Origin: Deltaproteobacteria bacterium
Lineage (GTDB): Bacteria > Desulfobacterota > Syntrophia > Syntrophales > UBA2210
Direction: 5' to 3'
Assembly (NCBI GenBank): GCA_016933965.1
Contig: JAFGTS010000023.1
Coordinates: forward strand, 1-64,000
Length of the DNA stretch: 64,000 nt
The position numbers and the translations under genes are program-made. Below, one piece after another: positions 1 to 7,871 of this stretch. The notes below the pieces were generated by a model that had not been told where the DNA came from, did not search any database, and saw only the letters and a program-made list of their open reading frames with translations. Every line of letters starts with the position of its first letter. Positions within the stretch are counted from its first letter, which is position 1.

Positions 1-222
1 AAAGGCGAGGTAAGAGCTCACCAGTTTTCCGGGTGACCGGGAAAGCTTGGTAAACCCCATCCGGAGCAAGACCAAATAGGAGAACGCTTGAGGGTGGCCC
101 GCTCGAAGTTCTCGGGTAGCGTCGCACGAGGCGGCAGGCAACTGCCGTCCCAGATGAATGATCACCGCTCCTTTCGGGGAAACCGGAAAGGGGAACAGAA
201 CTCGGCTTACAGATCTGCTTTG
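1..222 (+). ncRNA. rnpB: RNase P RNA (class A), 3' part
   Basis: This is the catalytic RNA of RNase P, which trims the 5' leader of tRNA precursors. The stretch matches the conserved 3' half of bacterial class A RNase P RNA: the GGTAAGAGCTCACC hairpin near base 9, the core GGTAAACCCCATCCGGAGCA near 49, GACCAAATAGG near 69, the AGATGAATGAT segment near 151, and the terminal ACAGAACTCGGCTTAC near 195. The 5' half lies before the window. The 3' end is set from the usual distance after the CGGCTTA motif and is good to a few bases. No U-run terminator is visible directly after it. Confidence 0.93.
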
Positions 223-353
223 ATAACACACAGATACAGACAGTAGTTCAGAGGGCGTCCGCCGCGCCCGATACATGTCCCTCCCGAACCCGGGCCGATG
301 AGGGTACATCCGCCGTCGCGGTGCCTGTTACCGACCCAAAGGAGATAACGGTC

Positions 354-941
354 GTGAAACATGTCTTGAAGATGGATACTGCCAATATTATTGTGTTTTT
401 CCTTGTCCTCTGTCTGTTCGGCTGTTCAACACGGCAGGTTGTTGATACCTTTTCGGGTTCGACGGAACAACGGTTGTTGACCCACAGCATCGACAAGCTC
501 ATGAGGTCGCTGCCCGAAAAAGATTTTTCTTCCCTTACGGGGGAAAGCATCTTTCTCGAGACGGTCTTCGTCCTGGACTCTTCCGTCTGTGCCTATGCGA
601 CGGCGCGCCTGAAAAAGGAGCTTGAGGAACGGTACCGGTGCGTCATCGTTGATACCCCCGGCGAAGCCGACAGGGAGCTCTTTGTGTTCTTCACGTCTCT
701 CGGAACGGGGAATGACAAGGCGGGGCTATCAACGCCGCCGCTCATGGTTCCCGGGATGGGGGGAACGATGGCCATCGATATCCTGGCCCTTGATATGTAT
801 CATGGTGTCGCCGAACTGTATTATTACCTGCGGGATCCCGCGACGGGGACAACAACCCGGGGAGAGAGGGTCAAGGCCGTGATCAGAACGGACAGCCTGG
901 CGACACCGGTACTGACGATCCCTATATCAACACTGCCCTGA
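354..941 (+). CDS. predicted lipoprotein of unknown function
   Basis: A 195-residue protein with a short charged N-terminus, a hydrophobic stretch and a lipobox (LFGC, near residue 13), so it should be exported, lipidated and anchored in an envelope membrane. I chose the GTG at 354 because GGAG lies at 341-344, nine bases upstream; a GTG at 321 and an ATG at 372 are alternatives. The body contains a glycine- and proline-rich segment (about residues 130-145) followed by a hydrophobic strand. I recognise no catalytic motif or named domain. It follows the RNase P RNA by about 130 bases and ends at a terminator, so it looks monocistronic. Confidence 0.75.
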   Translation: MKHVLKMDTANIIVFFLVLCLFGCSTRQVVDTFSGSTEQRLLTHSIDKLMRSLPEKDFSSLTGESIFLETVFVLDSSVCAYATARLKKELEERYRCVIVDTPGEADRELFVFFTSLGTGNDKAGLSTPPLMVPGMGGTMAIDILALDMYHGVAELYYYLRDPATGTTTRGERVKAVIRTDSLATPVLTIPISTLP

Positions 942-960
942 CAGGAGTGAAGGACCATGA

Positions 961-989
961 AAAAGGGGTGCCGAGGCACCCCTTTTTTG
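961..989. terminator. bidirectional rho-independent terminator
   Basis: GGGGTGC (965-971) pairs with GCACCCC (976-982) around a four-base loop, with AAAA before and a T-run after. The A/T flanks would let it stop the rightward lipoprotein transcript and the leftward ppsA transcript, which converge here. Confidence 0.88.
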
Positions 990-1012
990 ATATCTGTGTC
1001 ATCCAGAGATCC

Positions 1013-3418
1013 CTATTTTCCCAAGCTTTTCTCAAGTTCCAGGATATCCAGGGTCGTTTTCATGACCGTGTCGGAGTTGAGTGAGATACTGCTGATACCG
1101 CACTCGACGAGAAAACGGGCAAATTCAGGATAGTCACTGGGAGCCTGTCCGCAGATGCCGATCTTGCGACCCATCTTTCTGGCCTTGGTGATGGCCTGCT
1201 CCACAAGGTCCATGACGGCCGCGTTCCGCTCGTCGAAGATATGGGCGACCATGAAGGAATCCCGGTCAAGACCCAGGGTAAGCTGGGTCAGGTCGTTGGA
1301 GCCGATGGAGAACCCGTCGAATATCTTGCCGAATTCCTCTATGAGGACGACATTGCTCGGGATCTCCACCATCATGTAAAGTTCCAGGCCGTTCTCGCCC
1401 CTGACGAGTCCATTGTCGGCCATGACCTGGATGACCCGTTTCCCCTCTTGCACGGTCCGGCAGAAGGGGATCATCAGTTTGACGTTGGTCAGTCCCATCT
1501 CGTTGCGGACCTTTTTCATGGCTTCGCATTCAAGGACGAACCCGTCACGGTACCGGTCGTCATAGTAACGCGACGCGCCCCTGAAGCCGATCATGGGGTT
1601 TTCTTCATCTTCCTCGAAGTACTTTCCGCCGATAAGGTTCGCGTACTCGTTGCTCTTGAAGTCGCTCATCCTGACGATGACATCGTTGGGGTAGAAGGCC
1701 GCGCCGATCTTCGCGACACCCTGGGCAAGCATATCGACAAAGAAATCCGACATGTTGTCATATCCCTGGGTGAGGGTCTCGATCTCCTTTCTGACATCGC
1801 TGTCCGTGACCTTTTCGAACTGTATGAGCGCCATGGGGTGGATGCGGATGTAGTTGTTGATGATGAATTCCAGGCGGGCGAGACCGACGCCGTCATTGGG
1901 TATCGCGGCGAGGGCAAAGGCGTTTTCCGGATTTCCGACGTTCATCATGATCTGCGTTTTTGGACGCTCCATATCCGTCAGGTTGATCCTCCGCACATCG
2001 TATTTCAGTATCCCTTCATAGACGGCGCCGAGTTCCCCCTCGGCGCAGGAGACGGTCACCTCCGTTGATCCCTTGATCTTTTCGGTGCCGTCACCGGTGC
2101 CGACGATACAGGGCACGCCGAGTTCGCGGCTCACGATGGCCGCGTGACAGGTCCTACCGCCCTTGTTCGTTACGATGGCGCCGGCTATCTTCATGATGGG
2201 CTCCCAGTCAGGGTCGGTCATATCCGTAACCAGCACCTCGCCCTTCTTGAAGTCCTTGATCTGCTTGACGCTTTCTATGATATTGACGGGGCCGGAACCG
2301 ATCTTCGAGCCCACGGCGGTGCCCGTCACGAGGGGGTCTTTTTTCTCCAGCAGTTCATAGGTTTCAAGGACGTTCATGTCCCGCTGGGACTGAACCGTCT
2401 CAGGCCGCGCTTGGAGAATGAACAGTTCCCCCGTTTTTCCGTCCTTCCCCCATTCAATATCCATGGGTTTGAAAAAACCGGCCTTGACCGAATAGTGATC
2501 CTCGATTATCTTCGTCCATCGCGCCAGGGTCAGGATCTCCTCTTCGGTGACGCAGAAACGTTTTCTCTGCTCTTCAGAGACGGGAACGATCGTGGTCGTT
2601 TCCTCACCGCTGTCGGCATAGATCATTTTCCGTTCTTTGGAGCCCAGTTTTTTCTGAAGGATCGGTTTGAACCCGTCGGCCAGGGTGGGTTTAAAAACGT
2701 AAAACTCATCGGGGTTGACCGTACCCTGCACGACCATCTCGCCGAGGCCGTATGAACCGGTTATCAGGATGGCATCCCTGAATCCCGACTCGGTATCGAT
2801 CGAGAAAATGACTCCCGAGGACGCGAGGTCGGAGCGGACCATCTTCTGAACGCCTATGGAGAGGGCGATGGAGAAATGATCGAAGCCCTTGTCCACCCGG
2901 TAGGAAATAGCCCGGTTCGTGAAAAGGGAGGCGAAGCATTTCCGGCAGGCGTCAATAACGGCGTCAACGCCCCTGATGTTCAGGTACGTCTCCTGCTGTC
3001 CGGCGAAACTTGCGTCCGGAAGGTCTTCCGCCGTCGCCGAACTTCTGACGGCCACGTCGGTGTCCTGCCCGTATTCGTCGCAGAGCTTTTCGTAGGCCGC
3101 GACGATCTCGGCATGCAGGTCTTCCGGCAGGGAGGCGTTGTAGATGAGGGAGCGTACCTTTTCCCCCCTCTCGCTGAGGTTGTGGAAATCATGGGTATCA
3201 AGGTCTGACAGGATATTCTTGATTTCATCATCGATTCCGGCTGATTGGAGCAGGTAGCGATAGGCATGGGCGGTAACGGCGAAACCATCGGGGATCATGA
3301 CGCCTTTCGAGGTGAGTCCGCGCCTCATTTCTCCGAGAGAAGCGTTTTTCCCCCCGACTTGCGGAATGTCATCAAGTTCAAGTTCATCGAACCATAACAC
3401 TAACTTGTCGCTTTTCAT
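1013..3418 (-). CDS. ppsA: phosphoenolpyruvate synthase (pyruvate, water dikinase)
   Basis: Makes PEP from pyruvate with ATP hydrolysed to AMP and phosphate (EC 2.7.9.2), the entry to gluconeogenesis for a cell growing on acids. The 801 residues match the usual length. An N-terminal ATP-grasp region (about 1-340) carries RSSATAEDLPDASFAGQQE near 125. The swivelling phosphohistidine domain has GGRTCHAA with the catalytic His at 425, and the C-terminal PEP-binding barrel ends in the family's CGQAPSDYP and SLNSDT signatures. The ATG is preceded by AGGAGG. It is transcribed away from the glmU-like gene side by its own likely promoter at 3451-3479 and ends at the shared terminator. In anaerobes the enzyme usually serves assimilation of acetyl units or pyruvate; that role here is inference. 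Confidence 0.95.
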   Translation of the reverse strand: MKSDKLVLWFDELELDDIPQVGGKNASLGEMRRGLTSKGVMIPDGFAVTAHAYRYLLQSAGIDDEIKNILSDLDTHDFHNLSERGEKVRSLIYNASLPEDLHAEIVAAYEKLCDEYGQDTDVAVRSSATAEDLPDASFAGQQETYLNIRGVDAVIDACRKCFASLFTNRAISYRVDKGFDHFSIALSIGVQKMVRSDLASSGVIFSIDTESGFRDAILITGSYGLGEMVVQGTVNPDEFYVFKPTLADGFKPILQKKLGSKERKMIYADSGEETTTIVPVSEEQRKRFCVTEEEILTLARWTKIIEDHYSVKAGFFKPMDIEWGKDGKTGELFILQARPETVQSQRDMNVLETYELLEKKDPLVTGTAVGSKIGSGPVNIIESVKQIKDFKKGEVLVTDMTDPDWEPIMKIAGAIVTNKGGRTCHAAIVSRELGVPCIVGTGDGTEKIKGSTEVTVSCAEGELGAVYEGILKYDVRRINLTDMERPKTQIMMNVGNPENAFALAAIPNDGVGLARLEFIINNYIRIHPMALIQFEKVTDSDVRKEIETLTQGYDNMSDFFVDMLAQGVAKIGAAFYPNDVIVRMSDFKSNEYANLIGGKYFEEDEENPMIGFRGASRYYDDRYRDGFVLECEAMKKVRNEMGLTNVKLMIPFCRTVQEGKRVIQVMADNGLVRGENGLELYMMVEIPSNVVLIEEFGKIFDGFSIGSNDLTQLTLGLDRDSFMVAHIFDERNAAVMDLVEQAITKARKMGRKIGICGQAPSDYPEFARFLVECGISSISLNSDTVMKTTLDILELEKSLGK

Positions 3419-3450
3419 GGGGTTCCTCCTGTCTTTGATAGAAAATAATT

Positions 3451-3479
3451 TTTCTACCAGTTTTACGGGTCAAGGTCAA
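3451..3479 (-). promoter_or_regulatory. candidate sigma-70 promoter for ppsA
   Basis: On the minus strand TTGACC (3474-3479) is followed after 17 bases by TAGAAA (3451-3456), about 35 bases before the ppsA start. A second TTGACC overlaps the spacer. The -35 is good and the -10 is weak. Confidence 0.45.
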
Positions 3480-3543
3480 CACTAAAGATGAACGAACCCC
3501 CCCTAATATATTGTTGTTATTACTGAATAAAGTGGCGCGACCG

Positions 3544-4302
3544 TCAAATTTTTCCGACTCTCTCTTCCAGTATTTCCCCCGCCCGGCGCAGTTCTTCGAC
3601 GGTGTTGATGCCCATTGCCTCCTGCGGCTCGTCGGTGATGACCGCCGCGGTCCGGCGGCCTTCGCTCCGGGCGATCTCGAACATGTCAGTCAGATAGTAC
3701 TCTTTCTGGGCGTTGTCGTTTCTGATCCGTTTCACGGCATCAAAGAGGAACCGGTTGTCGACACAATAGATACCCGTGTTTATTTCTCTGATCTTTTTCT
3801 CCTCTTCGTCGGCGTCGCGGGCCTCGACGATCCGGGCAACCAGGTTGTGCCGGTCTCTGACCACCCTGCCGTAATTGCCGGGATCTTCGAGAAGCGCTGT
3901 CAGTACCGTTAGGGTAGCTCGGCGGGCGTGATGTTCCTTCAAAAGGCGCCCGACCGCTTCCGACTGGAGAAGCGGAACGTCCCCGCAGAGAATGACCGTG
4001 GTTCCTTCAAAATGCTCCAGGGCGCCTCTCGCCTGCAGAACGGCATGGGCCGTTCCCAGCTGCGGGACCTGGACTGCGAAGACGAGCTCTTCACCCCGCA
4101 CGGCTTCCCGCACGTCGTCCGCCTGATGTCCAATGACGACCACTATGACTTCCGAGCCGATCTGCCGCGCCAGGTCCACGGAATAGGTGATAAGCGGTCT
4201 TCCACGAAGGGAATGGAGCACCTTCGCCAGATCGGAATTCATTCGGGTGCCTTTTCCTGCAGCGAGGATGATGGTTGCCACTGTATCAACAGGTGAACCC
4301 AT
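3544..4302 (-). CDS. GlmU-N-like sugar-1-phosphate nucleotidyltransferase
   Basis: A 252-residue NTP-transferase. The N-terminal ILAAGKGTRMNSDLAKVLH motif binds the nucleotide and magnesium, GHQADDV (about 59-65) and QLGTAHAV (about 82-89) match the uridyltransferase half of GlmU, and CGDVPLL is the metal-binding Asp region. It should transfer UMP or another NMP to a sugar 1-phosphate such as GlcNAc-1-P. Bifunctional GlmU is about 450 residues with a left-handed beta-helix acetyltransferase half; that half is absent and the frame stops cleanly, so this is a stand-alone enzyme rather than a truncated gene as far as I can see. It follows the CNNM pair with a 136-base gap and may share their transcript. 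The exact sugar is unknown. Confidence 0.82.
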   Translation of the reverse strand: MGSPVDTVATIILAAGKGTRMNSDLAKVLHSLRGRPLITYSVDLARQIGSEVIVVVIGHQADDVREAVRGEELVFAVQVPQLGTAHAVLQARGALEHFEGTTVILCGDVPLLQSEAVGRLLKEHHARRATLTVLTALLEDPGNYGRVVRDRHNLVARIVEARDADEEEKKIREINTGIYCVDNRFLFDAVKRIRNDNAQKEYYLTDMFEIARSEGRRTAAVITDEPQEAMGINTVEELRRAGEILEERVGKI

Positions 4303-4438
4303 CGTTGTGATCCTTTCATGGGGACCCGGGTACCGCCGGCATCCCGGGGAGCCCTTCTTCAGCCGTCCGATGCCGGCCCGGGGGATCGATGTTCACCAGC
4401 CCTTGGCCGGCATGACGTTATCATCGTGTCCTTCGGGA

Positions 4439-5749
4439 TCAATCCCGTTCAGCCAGCTCCATGCCGGGAGGCAGGACGATGAGTACCTCCTTGATCGTCC
4501 GCGCATCGGCATCTTCCACGACGAAGAGCATCTGTCCGTCCCGGTATATCTCGCTTCGAACGGGTATCCGGCCCATCCGGTGCAGAAGGAAGCCGCCCAG
4601 TGTTTCATACTCTCCCGCGGGGATCATATGGGGGATAAGCTCTCTGAGTGTCTCTATCTTTGTCTGGGCGTTGAAGATGTATTTACCCGGCCCCGCTTTC
4701 CGGTATTGCGGCGGTTCCTCGTCACCGTACCCGTCCTCTATCTCACCGACGATTTCTTCCAGAATGTCCTCCACGGTAATGATCCCCACGGCGCCGCCGT
4801 ATTCATCGACGACGACGGCCATGTGCTCGCCCCGGTTCTGAAGTTCGAGGAACAGATCACCCGCCAGTTTCGATTCCGGAACGAAAAGCACATCCTGCTT
4901 TGTACAGGCCTCCACGAGGCTTCCTTTGTCGGGGTCGTGTGAGAAGGCCCGGGAGTCTTTTTCGTAAAATACTTTCAGAAGGTCAAAGGAGTGGAGTATC
5001 CCGATAATGTTGAAGATCTTATCCTGGTAAACGGGAATGCGAGAAAACCCCTTCTCCGCCGCGACCCTGGTGGCTTCCCGCAGCGGCGTGTTCGCCGGCA
5101 GTGCCGTGACATTCGACAGGGGGACCATGATCTCTTCCACCGTTGCGTCGGAGAAATCGAAGATCCGCTGGATCATCTCTTTTTCCGACTGCATGATATC
5201 TCCCTGGTCCCCACCGTCCTTGAGAAGGTGTTCAAGTCCTCCTTTGGTGATGTATGAGGGGTAGATGCTGCTCCCGCCCTCCGAGAAGAGCGTGACGGCC
5301 CCCCGCGAGAGCTTTGAAAGAATGAACACGACAGGGTAGAACAGCCACGAGGTGATCCAGAGAAACCACGATATCCGGAGGGCGACGAATTCGGCATGCC
5401 GCTGGAAGAGGCTTTTCGGGATGACCTCACCCATGATCAGGATAAGGGGGATCATGACGGTGATCGATATCAGTTCACCCCGTTCGACGCCGAACATGGA
5501 GATGAAAAGGGCCGTCGCCAGGGCCGTGTTGGTGATGGCGGAAAGGTTTGTTCCTGTCAGCGTTGTGGCGAGGAACCACTCGGGTTTCATCAGGAGTCGC
5601 AGGGCCAGGGCGGCTGAACGCGAACCGGCATTCGCCTTGTGCCGGATCTTGTTGATGTCGGCGGCCACCAGGGCTATTTCACCACCCGAAAACAGCCCTT
5701 CAAGAAGAAGGAAGAAGAGAATGGTCAGAAAGGACAGAATATTAAACAT
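4439..5749 (-). CDS. CNNM/CorC-HlyC family membrane protein
   Basis: A 436-residue integral membrane protein with the usual three-part plan. An N-terminal DUF21/CNNM transmembrane domain (about residues 1-185) holds the GEVIPKS motif near 106. Next come two CBS domains (about 205-330), and last a C-terminal CorC/HlyC domain (about 345-430) with the VDEYGGAVGIITVEDILEEI signature at its boundary. Relatives are linked to magnesium or cobalt efflux and older databases call them hemolysins; transport of a divalent cation is the family inference. It overlaps its upstream paralogue by 8 bases, with GGAGG before its ATG, so the two are translationally coupled and may form a heteromer. Confidence 0.9.
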   Translation of the reverse strand: MFNILSFLTILFFLLLEGLFSGGEIALVAADINKIRHKANAGSRSAALALRLLMKPEWFLATTLTGTNLSAITNTALATALFISMFGVERGELISITVMIPLILIMGEVIPKSLFQRHAEFVALRISWFLWITSWLFYPVVFILSKLSRGAVTLFSEGGSSIYPSYITKGGLEHLLKDGGDQGDIMQSEKEMIQRIFDFSDATVEEIMVPLSNVTALPANTPLREATRVAAEKGFSRIPVYQDKIFNIIGILHSFDLLKVFYEKDSRAFSHDPDKGSLVEACTKQDVLFVPESKLAGDLFLELQNRGEHMAVVVDEYGGAVGIITVEDILEEIVGEIEDGYGDEEPPQYRKAGPGKYIFNAQTKIETLRELIPHMIPAGEYETLGGFLLHRMGRIPVRSEIYRDGQMLFVVEDADARTIKEVLIVLPPGMELAERD

Positions 5750-7010
5750 TACCGTCCTCCTCTTTCCGGGCCACCTGGATGGTCACGATGCGGGCCTTTT
5801 TGACGGTCTCGGCAGTGAAAACGTACCCGTCGAACGCGACGGACGCCCCCTTCGCCGGCAATTCGCCGAAGAGGTGAAGAATAAACCCTCCCACGGTATC
5901 GAATTCCTCAGGGGAGACGGTAGTGATGCCGAAATACTCGTTGAAGGCTTCAAGATCCATCATTCCTGAGACGCGGTAAAGATCTTTACCGATCAGCGTG
6001 ACGTCTTCCTGCTTGAAGCGACCATCCCGAAGCTCTCCGACAAGGCTTTCGAGTATGTCTGTCAGGGTGACGAGGCCGGCCACACCCCCGTACTCGTCGA
6101 CGGCGATCGCCATCTGAAGGTGGCGGAGCTTGAATTCACCCAGCATGCCGTGGGCTTCCTTTTCCAGGGGGACATAGTAGGGCTTTTTGAGAAGCCCCTT
6201 TATGTTGAACTTTTTCCTGCCCGCGGCCAGCTCCGCCAGGAGATGTTTTGCGTGGAGAATGCCGATGATGTCATCCCTGTCGCTTCCGTAAACGGGTACG
6301 CGGGAATGCCGAGCCTCCATTATCCGGTGTTCCATTTCGCGGACGTTCATGGAAAGAGGAAGGCAGAACATGTCCACACGCGGTGTCATGACCTCTTCCA
6401 CGGTGATATCGGCAAGATCAAAGACCCGGTGGATCAGTTCCTTCTGTGATTTTTCGAGCGCTCCCTCCTGGTGCCCCGCATCAACGAGGGTCTTGAAATC
6501 ATCTTCCGTCAATACCGCTCCTGCTTCGGGTCTCTTTCTCCCTGAGGCGTCGATGAAGAGGTCCGCAATTTTTTCCAGCAGTCTTGTCAGGGGATAGAAC
6601 AATCGCGAGAACAGGATGAGGGGCAATGAGGCGGCATTGGAGAAATTCATTGGATGCGTGACGGCGAAGGTTTTCGGTATCGCCTCACCGAAGATGACGA
6701 CCGCAATGGTTGTCGCCGCGATCGCTCCCCATTTCCCTTCGGTTCCCAGAAAATAGATGAAGACCGATGTTGTCAGGGCCGTGATGGCCACGTTGACCGA
6801 TTCATTGCCCACCAGGATGGTTATCAGAAGCCGCCGAGGAAAGAGAAGCAGGCCCTGGACGGCTTTCGCAAAGGGGTACCGCGCTTCCTTCATTTTGTGA
6901 AGATGAAGCGCCGTCAGGGAAAAGAATGATGCCTCTGATCCCGAGAAAAACCCTGAAAATGCCAGCAGAAGAGCCAACAGGCCGAATTTATAGGCTATTG
7001 CGTAGTCCAA
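5742..7010 (-). CDS. CNNM/CorC-HlyC family membrane protein (paralogue)
   Basis: A 422-residue paralogue of the next gene, with the same order of domains: transmembrane CNNM domain with GEAIPKT near 108, two CBS domains, and a C-terminal CorC/HlyC domain after VDEYGGVAGLVTLTDILE. The start is TTG at 7010 with GGAG three bases upstream; no ATG fits as well. The N-terminal region has a GSEAS motif where the paralogue has GGEIA, so the pore-lining residues differ. It is the first gene of the leftward unit. Divalent-cation transport or sensing is inferred from the family. Confidence 0.88.
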   Translation of the reverse strand: MDYAIAYKFGLLALLLAFSGFFSGSEASFFSLTALHLHKMKEARYPFAKAVQGLLLFPRRLLITILVGNESVNVAITALTTSVFIYFLGTEGKWGAIAATTIAVVIFGEAIPKTFAVTHPMNFSNAASLPLILFSRLFYPLTRLLEKIADLFIDASGRKRPEAGAVLTEDDFKTLVDAGHQEGALEKSQKELIHRVFDLADITVEEVMTPRVDMFCLPLSMNVREMEHRIMEARHSRVPVYGSDRDDIIGILHAKHLLAELAAGRKKFNIKGLLKKPYYVPLEKEAHGMLGEFKLRHLQMAIAVDEYGGVAGLVTLTDILESLVGELRDGRFKQEDVTLIGKDLYRVSGMMDLEAFNEYFGITTVSPEEFDTVGGFILHLFGELPAKGASVAFDGYVFTAETVKKARIVTIQVARKEEDGNV

Positions 7011-7149
7011 TGACTCCGGTATGCCTCCCGGGGCATGATATAAGGGTAAGACATTTCAACCTTATAGTGATTCTCCTTAAAAAGTCAACAGGCCTTTTCC
7101 TGTTCGCTTCCGCGACGGGTATGTATCGTGAGGCGTGAAGCGTTAAATC

Positions 7150-7205
7150 GGATTACGGATTACGATTCCCGAATAACGAATAACAAATCCCGGATCCTGA
7201 ATCCC
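7150..7205 (+). repeat. degenerate 7-bp tandem repeat, about eight units
   Basis: The sequence divides into consecutive 7-mers, including GGATTAC twice, GATTCCC, GAATAAC twice, AAATCCC, GGATCCT and GAATCCC. The period is exact at seven while the units vary. Related units occur on the opposite strand at 54584-54611. It lies between divergent genes and codes for nothing evident. Confidence 0.8.
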
Positions 7206-7227
7206 CGGCCCCGGAGGAACCGAATTC

Positions 7228-7275
7228 TTGACAAGGGTGGGGTGAGTCATTACAATTCATCTTCTATAAATGAAT
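7228..7275 (+). promoter_or_regulatory. promoter for hsp20-lon, with inverted repeat at the start site
   Basis: TTGACA (7228-7233) and TACAAT (7251-7256) are 17 bases apart, a near-ideal housekeeping promoter. ATTCAT (7255-7260) and ATGAAT (7270-7275) form an inverted repeat with a 9-base spacer that overlaps the -10 and the expected start site, so a repressor could act there. I see no CIRCE element (TTAGCACTC-N9-GAGTGCTAA). Confidence 0.7.
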
Positions 7276-7386
7276 GCCGAAGAAGCCCTGTCAGGATAGA
7301 GGCGGGGAACGAATCCACCGGCGGCCGCGTTTGCAGTAGCGCGTGCACATGGCATGAGGGAAATTCCGGCCCCTAGGGAGCAGACG

Positions 7387-7833
7387 ATGGATTATATAAA
7401 AATACGGTTCGATAGTGACCTAGATGCAATGGACCCGGACGGCAGGAGCCGGGTCGACGCCCTCTTTAACATGGTCAGCCCTTCCTTTCGGCGAAGCCGC
7501 CGCGCCTGGAGCCCCCCGGTCGATGTCTATGAGACGCCGGAGGACATTCTGGTGGTGGCGGAGCTCGCCGGCGTGAATGATGACGATATCCGTATCGAGG
7601 TGGGCCACCGGAACCTGAAGATATACGGGATACGGCGGCCGGGGTTGTCAGGGCGGGATATGCGCTATCGAATGGCCGAAATATCATACGGATACTTTGA
7701 GCGGTCCCTTGCTCTTCCTCTGAATATAGACAGGGACCAGGTGGAAGCCACTTACACGAACGGCATTCTTCAAGTGAGGATCAGGAAAACCTCCCACGAT
7801 GTCATCCACAAGATACGCATCCGCGGCGGGTGA
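7387..7833 (+). CDS. small heat shock protein, Hsp20 family
   Basis: A 148-residue holdase chaperone that binds unfolding proteins without ATP. The alpha-crystallin domain spans about residues 38-140, beginning with PPVDVYETPEDILVVAELAG and ending with the conserved NGILQVRI strand. The C-terminus lacks a clear IXI tail beyond KIRIRGG. The ATG at 7387 has AGGGAG six bases upstream and fits better than a further in-frame start at 7354. It is the first gene of a pair with lon; the chaperone holds substrates that Lon can degrade, which explains the pairing. Confidence 0.93.
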   Translation: MDYIKIRFDSDLDAMDPDGRSRVDALFNMVSPSFRRSRRAWSPPVDVYETPEDILVVAELAGVNDDDIRIEVGHRNLKIYGIRRPGLSGRDMRYRMAEISYGYFERSLALPLNIDRDQVEATYTNGILQVRIRKTSHDVIHKIRIRGG

Positions 7834-7871
7834 TCACGTTTTCTTTCCGTAAGGTACAGCGCGAGGCCCAC

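Larger units (their letters stand above)
7011..7386. other. intergenic region upstream of hsp20
   Basis: This divergent gap between the CNNM gene and hsp20 holds a 7-bp tandem repeat (7150-7205), a near-consensus promoter (7228-7256) and an inverted repeat (7255-7275). I see no small gene in it. Confidence 0.7.

Noticed and set aside
1241-2068. Long rightward open frame opposite ppsA
   Set aside because: It lies wholly inside ppsA on the other strand, has no family signature and mirrors the codon pattern of the GC-rich real gene.
7150-7205. CRISPR array
   Set aside because: Units are only seven bases, contiguous and without spacers, and no cas gene is present.
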